This document shows, one piece after another, positions 32,247 to 40,365 of a stretch of DNA of 64,000 bases. Source of the DNA: an uncultured Spirochaetota bacterium (GTDB lineage: Bacteria > Spirochaetota > Spirochaetia > Treponematales > Treponemataceae); contig CALXMF010000001.1 in NCBI GenBank assembly GCA_944389415.1, positions 1 to 64,000 on the forward strand. The letters are read 5' to 3'. The notes below the pieces were generated by a model, which worked only from the letters and a program-made list of their open reading frames with translations, did no database searches and had not been told where the DNA came from. How positions within the stretch are numbered: the stretch's first letter is position 1; every line of letters starts with the position of its first letter. The translations under genes and the position numbers were made by a program.

Positions 32247-35200
32247 TTAAGGAATTTTTTCCGTTACCGTATGCACGAATTTTGAGTCCTTAATTTTATC
32301 TGTTATATCAGTAGAAACTGTAAATGGACTGCCTGGTATTTCTGAAGCATTGTACTGAGAAGAACCTGCATACACACGTATTTGGTACCCAGCTGTGGGG
32401 GCTATTGTACAGGTAACAGTTCCTGCAGCAGATACATCATCGTTACCAGCACGACCAGGACCAATTGCTCTCCACCCCCAACCACTAGTGCTATCTGCAA
32501 ACACTTCCCCACCGGATATCGTAACATTAATCTTATTTTCTGCAGCAACCGGGCACCCCCAAGAACCGCCTATGGCAGCGGCATTACTTCCGGCATAGGC
32601 ATATATAGTACCACCGGCAATTTCTATGGTTCCATTACCAACTCCAGGTTTACCGCCATTTAAACCGATTGCAGGCCAGGACGCTCCGCCATAAACTTTT
32701 AACGTGCCACCTCCGGTTATCTTTAGAGTTCCGTCTGAAGGAACATAAATACCAGGGCGGTCTCCTCCTGCATGGAATTCATTAGTTCCCGATATATCAA
32801 GCGTAACAGTCTTGCCGCTTGCACCAACTGCATCAATTGCCGATGTTTGATAATCACTCGATTTATCTATCGTTGCATCTCCAATATAGATAGTATCTTC
32901 CGTATCCCGCGTAATTGTATCTAAAGAACCAGTATACGTAATCTTTTTTAATATAATTTTATCTAAAGTGCTACCGATACTTAACCCACCGGTATCTGAT
33001 TTAAAAATAGATGCCGGCTCTTTTACAATGAAATAAGCTATATCGATACTGTTGCCCACGGAACTTGGCGGTACCCCTACCGTTATTCCGATGCTACCTC
33101 CAGAAAGTCCCTGAGAGTCACAAGTAATCGTTTTTCCGCTAGGCAGATACACGTTATTGGCATTACCACTTACTGTGTTGCCGGTAATAGTGAGAGTATT
33201 ACCCACAATAAAGGTACCATCCACATATACACCGCCACCGTTAGTATTAGCAGTGTTACCAGTAATATTTCCTTCAGTCATAGTAAAGGAACCACCAGAA
33301 GCAATATATATACCAGCTCCATTTACTGCATAGTTTTGAGTAATCTTTCCATTTGATAAAGTAAAATTCCCTTTATCTATGTATACAGCACCGCCTTTAT
33401 CAATATATACACCAGAAGACTTTTCACCATTGTTAGAAACAGTTCCTCCTCTCATTGTGAAAGAACCTCCAGCTACATACACACCACCACCATGAGCATT
33501 GCCGTTGTTACTAGTAATAGAATTTTCTGAAATAATCCCCCCAGCCATAGTAAAGGTGCCATTTGAGTCTACATACACGCCGCCACCCTCCGTGGCTGCC
33601 TTATTTTTACTGATACTTCCACTTTCTAACGTGAGAGAACCATCTTCTATACAAATTCCACCACCATTAAGACTATCTGAGCTATCCTCAGCAACATTTC
33701 CGCCGGTTATCTTCCCTGACCCACCGGTACCGTCAGAATTAGCAGAGGAATCTTTAATTGTCAAATTTCCGTTGGATTTAATAACAATAACTTGTCCATC
33801 GCTGACAGCTTCTGTCAATCCCCTATCTATAGTTTTACCATTCAGATTGAGGATAATAGGTACTGTATCTGTCCCTCCGCTAAAGGTTATGGGCCCTGTT
33901 CCCCAAACAGCGTTAGTACCATCGATATTTTTCATTAATGTGATGGTGCCTCCCTCATTCCAGGTATTTGCCTCACTGACAGCATCAGAAAGCGCCCCCA
34001 GACTCCTTGCAAGCGCACTACTCTCCTGATAAGAAACATCTGCATCGGAAAGAAATACAGCGATTCCGCCGCTGGTGGTGGCAATGGTTTCCTCTATGCT
34101 GTATGAGGAAATATCCGAAGTAAATCTATCGGCTGCCCCCGTAACATCAATATCCGTTATCTGCACGGCATTACCCGCTATCATATCTCCCACCGTCACT
34201 CCAATACTGCCGCCGGTAAGCCCTCCATCACCGATAGTTATCGTTTTTCCGTCAGACAGATACACGTTATTGGCGGTGCCATTTACTGTGTTTCCGGTAA
34301 TGATTGGGGTACCACTGACGGTAAAGGTACCTATTCCACCCACAAATACACCACCGGCATCCATGCTAGATTGATTATTATTTATAGCAGCATTACCACT
34401 CATATCAAAAGAACCATTATAAACATACACAGCACCGCCGGAGCCTGTGGGACCGGTCGCAGTGTTCTCGCTTATGCTTCCCCCACTCATTTCAAAGATA
34501 CCGCCATTTACAAAGACTCCGGCACCTTGTTCAGCACTGTTCCCATATATTTTGCCACTTTTCATGACGAATCTACCGGCTCCATCACCACTAGCTGATT
34601 TATATATCATAACAGCACCATTTCCCGGCTGAGAACCTTTTCCACACTCCGTTATCTCTCCACCATTCATGACAAAATCTCCGATGTTAACAAATACACC
34701 GTTACCACCCAATATAGCGTTTCCATCTGATATCTTACCACCGTTCATAGTAAAGGTACCGCTATCCACATACACTGCTCCCCCGTTAGCCGATACATTG
34801 CCCCCTGTAACAGTACTCCCACTTTCCATGGTGAATGTACCGCCTTCAACATATACTGCTCCCCCGCTGTTATTTTTTATTCCACTGGTCAGGTTACTCC
34901 CGTCAATTCTTCCGCCCTGCGTCAATGTCAGCACACCGCCGTTTTGCACCATTGCGCCGCCGCTGCACGTTACGTTTGTACCGACTTTTACCGCTGCTCC
35001 CTCACCAACGGTTATCTGTACCGGCACACTTGCCGCCTGTTCCCCAAATATGACTGCATTTACCCCTTCAGGAACCGTAACACCTGACGTATCCCCTGCA
35101 TCACTTTGCAGCGTGATTTTTGCTGTGTCCGCTCCTTTTATTTTTCCCAGTACAGAAAATACTTTCCCCACCGTCTTTAACGGCTTTAACGCAGACCCCG

Positions 35201-36119
35201 AATTCGTATCATCCCCGCCTGTACCATCTATAAAAAACTCTGTCCGGCACCGCGTCAGATTGAATGATACCGAACCGTCTCCTTCAAGTGTCAGGTGGTC
35301 AGAATTTCCCCCTCCCAAATACCATGTATCAGTAGTCATGTTATCAAACACATTCACTGCCTCTTCTACAGTGCTTACCGCAACACCATCCACACTGAAT
35401 ACGAGTCTCATCATATAGGCTCCAGACGGCACATCGTCCAGTGTAACAGTAAAATTCCCGTTGCCTGTTATTGTCTGCCGTGGAATATCGGGAACTGTCA
35501 CTGAACTCTCCCATGGTGTCAGCGTTATATCCACAGCAACCGTCGCAGCAGAGCCGTCTTTTACAAAATTTATCGCGCCATTAAGACTAACTGCTCCACT
35601 GCCGCCCTCTCCGGGGGTCTGTATCAAAAACAGTTCCAGCGCACCAGGCACAGGGATACTCTCTCCCTGTGTTACCGTAAGTTCTATCGGTGTTTTTTCT
35701 CTTATTATTTGCCCACCTGAATCATTTACACCGCTGCAGGTAAGTATCCAATTACCGGGTGATAGATACAATGTATAGGTAAAATTATCTTCCACCACGG
35801 CAGTGATCATTTCTCCCGGCTCTGCTTTATTCTGTGCCGTTACTGTATATGTTACCGCCCCTACCGTGGGAATGGCTGTCCGCTGAGAACCGCTACTGCT
35901 TTGCAGTGCTTTGGGAAAAGCTCCGCTTAAACAAATCTCTCCCGTTACCGCCACAAGGCCGCTGCCATCTTCCGGCGGGTTTGGCTTACCCGTTCCGGAA
36001 TTTTCCACTATATTGCTGCATCCTGCCAGAGTCAGCAGAAAACAAAGGGTAATCAGCATCACTACAAAAAAATTCCCTCTGTCCATCTGCCCCATCGTTT
36101 TTTTACTATAACTTTTCAT
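32247..36119 (-). CDS. Giant beta-helix repeat lipoprotein A
   Basis: This surface-type lipoprotein of about 1290 residues starts at ATG 36119 (MKSYSKK) with AAGGAG ahead. Signal and lipobox are VMLITLCFLLTLAGC. Residues about 45-290 are a beta-sandwich region; then FFIDGTGGDDTNSG opens a right-handed beta-helix of many GGxVYVxxGTFTMxGGxI..N coils, similar in style to Pmp/adhesin repeats. The C-terminal 200 residues change to a different repeat (GTLKVYGG, GTIEIAGGTIYAYAG). The first third is almost identical to lipoprotein B at 36999-40328; the tails differ. The longer frame to 36266 runs into a relic copy of lipoprotein C. Likely a host-facing or adhesive protein. Confidence 0.85.
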   Translation of the reverse strand: MKSYSKKTMGQMDRGNFFVVMLITLCFLLTLAGCSNIVENSGTGKPNPPEDGSGLVAVTGEICLSGAFPKALQSSSGSQRTAIPTVGAVTYTVTAQNKAEPGEMITAVVEDNFTYTLYLSPGNWILTCSGVNDSGGQIIREKTPIELTVTQGESIPVPGALELFLIQTPGEGGSGAVSLNGAINFVKDGSAATVAVDITLTPWESSVTVPDIPRQTITGNGNFTVTLDDVPSGAYMMRLVFSVDGVAVSTVEEAVNVFDNMTTDTWYLGGGNSDHLTLEGDGSVSFNLTRCRTEFFIDGTGGDDTNSGSALKPLKTVGKVFSVLGKIKGADTAKITLQSDAGDTSGVTVPEGVNAVIFGEQAASVPVQITVGEGAAVKVGTNVTCSGGAMVQNGGVLTLTQGGRIDGSNLTSGIKNNSGGAVYVEGGTFTMESGSTVTGGNVSANGGAVYVDSGTFTMNGGKISDGNAILGGNGVFVNIGDFVMNGGEITECGKGSQPGNGAVMIYKSASGDGAGRFVMKSGKIYGNSAEQGAGVFVNGGIFEMSGGSISENTATGPTGSGGAVYVYNGSFDMSGNAAINNNQSSMDAGGVFVGGIGTFTVSGTPIITGNTVNGTANNVYLSDGKTITIGDGGLTGGSIGVTVGDMIAGNAVQITDIDVTGAADRFTSDISSYSIEETIATTSGGIAVFLSDADVSYQESSALARSLGALSDAVSEANTWNEGGTITLMKNIDGTNAVWGTGPITFSGGTDTVPIILNLNGKTIDRGLTEAVSDGQVIVIKSNGNLTIKDSSANSDGTGGSGKITGGNVAEDSSDSLNGGGICIEDGSLTLESGSISKNKAATEGGGVYVDSNGTFTMAGGIISENSITSNNGNAHGGGVYVAGGSFTMRGGTVSNNGEKSSGVYIDKGGAVYIDKGNFTLSNGKITQNYAVNGAGIYIASGGSFTMTEGNITGNTANTNGGGVYVDGTFIVGNTLTITGNTVSGNANNVYLPSGKTITCDSQGLSGGSIGITVGVPPSSVGNSIDIAYFIVKEPASIFKSDTGGLSIGSTLDKIILKKITYTGSLDTITRDTEDTIYIGDATIDKSSDYQTSAIDAVGASGKTVTLDISGTNEFHAGGDRPGIYVPSDGTLKITGGGTLKVYGGASWPAIGLNGGKPGVGNGTIEIAGGTIYAYAGSNAAAIGGSWGCPVAAENKINVTISGGEVFADSTSGWGWRAIGPGRAGNDDVSAAGTVTCTIAPTAGYQIRVYAGSSQYNASEIPGSPFTVSTDITDKIKDSKFVHTVTEKIP
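34802..36119 (-). repeat. 1.3-kb near-identical duplication (copy in gene A)
   Basis: From about 34802 to the start codon at 36119, the DNA matches about 39010-40328 in gene B almost base for base, with scattered differences near both ends (for example near the lipobox). Beyond the boundary toward the 3' end, only the repeat style is shared. This points to a recent duplication or ongoing gene conversion of the 5' part. Confidence 0.9.
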
Positions 36120-36132
36120 CATCAGCTCCTTG

Positions 36133-36231
36133 TTTATGGCCGCAAAACGAACATTTCGGTCATCAGTACAAGTATCTTCGCTGTCAACAGTCTTTAAGGT
36201 ATCACTGTACGTACGATGATCTCTCACCTCA
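36133..36231 (-). repeat. Relic of lipoprotein C upstream of gene A
   Basis: About 99 bp here align without gaps to 42082-42180 inside lipoprotein C. Both encode YSDT near one end and RNVRFAAI near the other. It is a decayed piece of a gene C copy that was cut when gene A was placed behind it, leaving the gene A start directly after the joint. Confidence 0.75.
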
Positions 36232-36323
36232 TCAAATTGTGGAAGGAAAACTGTATACGCCTTCAAAATATCGACAAAAATATACCACTATATTGTATCA
36301 CATTTGTATATTTATGCTATACA

Positions 36324-36359
36324 TTGACAATGGGCAAGACGTACGTTATTATGTACATA
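36324..36359 (+). promoter_or_regulatory. Promoter and operator of the toxin-antitoxin pair
   Basis: TTGACA (36324-36329), a 17-bp spacer and TATTAT (36347-36352) form a strong promoter 24 bp before ATG 36376. Two palindromes overlap it: ACGTACGT (36339-36346) and TATGTACATA (36350-36359). These are suited to binding by the antitoxin or the toxin-antitoxin complex for self-repression. Confidence 0.7.
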
Positions 36360-36375
36360 TAAAGAGGTAAACAAT

Positions 36376-36624
36376 ATGCTTAATACCAATATCACAAATT
36401 TTCGCAAGAACATTTTTAGTCTTTTGGAGCAGACTATCAAGTATAATGAGCCGGTGAATATCAGCACAAAGGCGGGAAATGCGGTCATTATCAGTGAGGA
36501 AGATTATAACGGCCTGATGGAAACGGTGTATCTGTCCTCTGTTCCACAGCAGCGGGAAAAAATCATTGAGGGGCTGCACACACCGATTGACGAGTGCTTG
36601 CAGGAAAATGAGGTTGAATGGTAG
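36376..36624 (+). CDS. YefM/Phd-family antitoxin
   Basis: This 82-residue antitoxin neutralises the YoeB-like ribonuclease encoded next and binds the promoter. The N-terminus NITNFRKNIFSLLEQTIKYNEPVNIST and VIISEEDYNGLMETVYL are the classic Phd/YefM DNA-binding and dimer region; the C-terminal acidic tail wraps the toxin. AAAGAGGT precedes the ATG. Its stop overlaps the toxin start by 7 bp, so the two are made together. Confidence 0.9.
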   Translation: MLNTNITNFRKNIFSLLEQTIKYNEPVNISTKAGNAVIISEEDYNGLMETVYLSSVPQQREKIIEGLHTPIDECLQENEVEW

Positions 36625-36887
36625 TGTACCAAATCATTTACACCAAAAAGGCAGCGGAAGACATACCAAAGTTAAAAGCGGCAAAGCTGGATAAAAGGGC
36701 AAAAGCCTTGATAGAAGTGATACGGGGAAACCCCTATCAGACCCCACCACCCTATGAAAAACTGATGGGAGATCTTCAAGAGGCATATTCACGGCGTATC
36801 AATCTTAAACATCGACTAGTTTACGAAGTATTGGAAAAAGAACAGACAGTGAAAATCATCAGCTTATGGACGCATTATGAATTTTAA
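36618..36887 (+). CDS. Txe/YoeB-family toxin (ribosome-dependent mRNA interferase)
   Basis: This 89-residue RelE-fold ribonuclease cleaves mRNA on the ribosome when free of antitoxin. Marks are QIIYTKKAAEDIPKL at the start, PPPYEKLMGDLQEAYSRRINLKHRLVYEV in the middle and the catalytic-end ISLWTHYEF, which contains the conserved His-Tyr. The active-site set (Glu, Arg, His, Tyr) appears intact. It is the only plus-strand operon inside the 10-kb minus-strand lipoprotein array. Confidence 0.92.
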   Translation: MVVYQIIYTKKAAEDIPKLKAAKLDKRAKALIEVIRGNPYQTPPPYEKLMGDLQEAYSRRINLKHRLVYEVLEKEQTVKIISLWTHYEF

Positions 36888-36998
36888 CAGTCTTCCAGCC
36901 ACAGAAAACCGGTCGCCGCCCCGGTCATGTCGACCGACCAAGGAAAAGTGATCGATTATCACTTGCAAGAAACTGACAGCCGTGCTAACTGTTCAATT

Positions 36999-39900
36999 TT
37001 ACCGTAATATAAGCTCGTTCCCATCAGAAGACAGCCCAATTTTGTCTCCGCTGTAGGGGGTGCTGAGATCCGGAAAAAAATAATCTTTATCTATATATTT
37101 ACTTCCACCACCGGAAGTAATAACTCGTTCAGCGCCATCCTGCCACGGAGTATAAACTCCAATCCTACATCCATCTGTTAATTCACCAGAAATATTAATA
37201 ACTAGGGATTGGTATTGCGTTGATGGAGGAAGATACACATTTGTCGTGTTTGTACCTCCAGAATTATTATTTTTATTCCCAGTAATTTTCGGAGATCCCT
37301 CAACATTGAGTTTACCATCAACATATACACCGCCACCGCCTACTCCACCTGAAGTCTCTTCTACTCTGTTTCCTTCTACCCTAGCTGTACCTAAAATTGT
37401 CGCTGTACCTGACCCTGCTATGAACACTCCTCCACCTCGACCAGTAATACCTGGCACTCCAGCTGTATTAGAAGTTATTTGTCCTCCTGTCATCACAAAT
37501 GTACCGGAAACGTACACACCAGCACCTGTATCAGCCTCATTTTGGGTGATAGAACCAGAAACAAGACGTAGAACACCACTAGTATCAACATTAATACCAC
37601 CGCCACTACTCCCGCCACCACCGGTTATCTTACCGGTTCCGCCGGTACCGTCAGGATTTGCGGAAGAGTCCTCTATTTCCAAAAAGCCAGTAGATACAGA
37701 AAGTACAGAGGCAGAACCGTTACCGGAAATGGTGTGACCGTTCAGGTCTATGGTGACAGGACTACCGCCTTCACCGGTGTCTGAATTAAAACCAGATTGG
37801 TTACCTCCGGTGATTGCCGCTGTTTGAGTCAAGGATATATCTTTAAGCAGTGTTATCACACCCCCGGAACTCCATCCCCCCTGCAGATTATAAGCAGCCT
37901 CAAAATTTCCCAAAGTTTTTCCTAATTCCGAACTACTCTTATATGCCACTTCCGCATCGGAAAGGAAGACGGCGGTTCCACTACCTCCACTAATAGCGAC
38001 ACCTTCTACAACACTATACCCCGTATCGTCAGAAACCAATATACGTACAGCCCCCGGAACATCAATATCCGTTATCTGCGCTGCACCACCCGCTTTCATG
38101 TCTTCTGCCGTTACCCCGATAGAGCCGCCGGTAAGACCATCGGTACCGATAGTTATCGTTTTTCCGCTAGGCAGATACACGTTGTTGGGGGTGCTATTTA
38201 CTGTGTTGTCCGTAATAGTTGGTGTGCCGCTGACGGTGAAGATATCATCCACGTACACGCCGCCGCCGTGATAAACAGCGGTGTTGCCGGTTATCCGGGC
38301 TTTACCGCTCATGGTAAAAGCAGACCCCGGGTCTCTCACTAATACCCCACCGCCACAACCATTGACACCATTATTATCAGCATCATCCTTGCCTGTTCCA
38401 TCAGTGTGGTTATTCTCTATGACAGCATCTCCTGTCATTTCAAATTGTCCGCCCTCACATACCAATACGCCGCCGCCGCCATTCCATCGTTTAGTTGTGT
38501 TAGCGTTATTTCCTCTTATGGCAGCACTGCCTTTCATAGTAAATGTCCCGAACACACATACGCCCCCGCCGTTGCGTTCTACTTCATTGTTGCTTATAAC
38601 GGCATTACCATCCATAGTAAAACTACCGTTGGCATCTACATAAACACCGCCACCGTTCATGGCTGTATTTTTATTATCACCGCCGATGGTTCCGCCGGTC
38701 ATGGTAAAGGTGCCGTTATTAACGTACACGCCGCCGCCGCCTTTATTATTTTGTGTTGCTTTATTTCCTTCTATAACGGCATTACCATTCATAGTAAAGG
38801 TACCATCGGTGTCTATATAAACACCACCGCCGTAGATGGCTTTATTGCCACCGGTTCCGCCGATGGTTCCGCCGGTCATTTCGAAGGTGCCGCCATTAAC
38901 ATACACGCCGCCGCCGTTACCTGTTATGTTGCCCCCTGTAACGGTACCACCATTCATGGTAAAGGTACCGCCACTCACACACACGCCGCCCCCGTTACCT
39001 GTTATGTTGCCCCCTGTAACGGTACTGCCGCTTTCCATGGTGAATGTACCGCCTTCCACATATACTGCTCCCCCGCTGTTATTTTTTATTCCACTGGTCA
39101 GGTTACTCCCGTCAATTCTTCCGCCCTGCGTCAATGTCAGCACACCGCCGTTTTGCACCATTGCGCCGCCGCTGCACGTTACGTTTGTACCGACTTTTAC
39201 CGCTGCTCCCTCACCAACGGTTATCTGTACCGGCACACTTGCCGCCTGTTCCCCAAATATGACTGCATTTACCCCTTCAGGAACCGTAACACCTGACGTA
39301 TCCCCTGCATCACTTTGCAGCGTGATTTTTGCTGTGTCCGCTCCTTTTATTTTTCCCAGTACAGAAAATACTTTCCCCACCGTCTTTAACGGCTTTAACG
39401 CAGACCCCGAATTCGTATCATCCCCGCCTGTACCATCTATAAAAAACTCTGTCCGGCACCGCGTCAGATTGAATGATACCGAACCGTCTCCTTCAAGTGT
39501 CAGGTGGTCAGAATTTCCCCCTCCCAAATACCATGTATCAGTAGTCATGTTATCAAACACATTCACTGCCTCTTCTACAGTGCTTACCGCAACACCATCC
39601 ACACTGAATACGAGTCTCATCATATAGGCTCCAGACGGCACATCGTCCAGTGTAACAGTAAAATTCCCGTTGCCTGTTATTGTCTGCCGTGGAATATCGG
39701 GAACTGTCACTGAACTCTCCCATGGTGTCAGCGTTATATCCACAGCAACCGTCGCAGCAGAGCCGTCTTTTACAAAATTTATCGCGCCATTAAGACTAAC
39801 TGCTCCACTGCCGCCCTCTCCGGGGGTCTGTATCAAAAACAGTTCCAGCGCACCAGGCACAGGGATACTCTCTCCCTGTGTTACCGTAAGTTCTATCGGT

Positions 39901-40328
39901 GTTTTTTCTCTTATTATTTGCCCACCTGAATCATTTACACCGCTGCAGGTAAGTATCCAATTACCGGGTGATAGATACAATGTATAGGTAAAATTATCTT
40001 CCACCACGGCAGTGATCATTTCTCCCGGCTCTGCTTTATTCTGTGCCGTTACTGTATATGTTACCGCCCCTACCGTGGGAATGGCTGTCCGCTGAGAACC
40101 GCTACTGCTTTGCAGTGCTTTGGGAAAAGCTCCGCTTAAACAAATCTCTCCCGTTACCGCCACAAGGCCGCTGCCATCTTCCGGCGGGTTTGGCTTACCC
40201 GTTCCGGAATTTTCCACTATATTGCTGCATCCTGTCAGAGTCAGCTGCAAACAAAGAGCTGTCAGCATCACTACAAAAAAACTCCCTCTGTCCATCTGCC
40301 CCATCGTTTTTTTACTATCACTTTTCAT
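36999..40328 (-). CDS. Giant beta-helix repeat lipoprotein B
   Basis: This protein of about 1109 residues starts at ATG 40328 (MKSDSKKTMGQ) behind AGGGGGC, 37 bp after gene C, so the two are probably one transcript. Lipobox LTLTGC. The first 440 residues are nearly the same as lipoprotein A. The beta-helix then has its own set of coils (GGTVTGGNITGNGGGVYVNG and longer spaced variants), a break at about 780-900, and further coils after FLEIEDSSANPDGTGGTGKI. The end is a short beta region. Probably displayed on the cell surface or in the periplasm; the ligand is unknown. Confidence 0.85.
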   Translation of the reverse strand: MKSDSKKTMGQMDRGSFFVVMLTALCLQLTLTGCSNIVENSGTGKPNPPEDGSGLVAVTGEICLSGAFPKALQSSSGSQRTAIPTVGAVTYTVTAQNKAEPGEMITAVVEDNFTYTLYLSPGNWILTCSGVNDSGGQIIREKTPIELTVTQGESIPVPGALELFLIQTPGEGGSGAVSLNGAINFVKDGSAATVAVDITLTPWESSVTVPDIPRQTITGNGNFTVTLDDVPSGAYMMRLVFSVDGVAVSTVEEAVNVFDNMTTDTWYLGGGNSDHLTLEGDGSVSFNLTRCRTEFFIDGTGGDDTNSGSALKPLKTVGKVFSVLGKIKGADTAKITLQSDAGDTSGVTVPEGVNAVIFGEQAASVPVQITVGEGAAVKVGTNVTCSGGAMVQNGGVLTLTQGGRIDGSNLTSGIKNNSGGAVYVEGGTFTMESGSTVTGGNITGNGGGVCVSGGTFTMNGGTVTGGNITGNGGGVYVNGGTFEMTGGTIGGTGGNKAIYGGGVYIDTDGTFTMNGNAVIEGNKATQNNKGGGGVYVNNGTFTMTGGTIGGDNKNTAMNGGGVYVDANGSFTMDGNAVISNNEVERNGGGVCVFGTFTMKGSAAIRGNNANTTKRWNGGGGVLVCEGGQFEMTGDAVIENNHTDGTGKDDADNNGVNGCGGGVLVRDPGSAFTMSGKARITGNTAVYHGGGVYVDDIFTVSGTPTITDNTVNSTPNNVYLPSGKTITIGTDGLTGGSIGVTAEDMKAGGAAQITDIDVPGAVRILVSDDTGYSVVEGVAISGGSGTAVFLSDAEVAYKSSSELGKTLGNFEAAYNLQGGWSSGGVITLLKDISLTQTAAITGGNQSGFNSDTGEGGSPVTIDLNGHTISGNGSASVLSVSTGFLEIEDSSANPDGTGGTGKITGGGGSSGGGINVDTSGVLRLVSGSITQNEADTGAGVYVSGTFVMTGGQITSNTAGVPGITGRGGGVFIAGSGTATILGTARVEGNRVEETSGGVGGGGVYVDGKLNVEGSPKITGNKNNNSGGTNTTNVYLPPSTQYQSLVINISGELTDGCRIGVYTPWQDGAERVITSGGGSKYIDKDYFFPDLSTPYSGDKIGLSSDGNELILR

Positions 40329-40365
40329 TATCAGCCCCCTGTTGGTGTCAGTATTGAGGGAAAAC

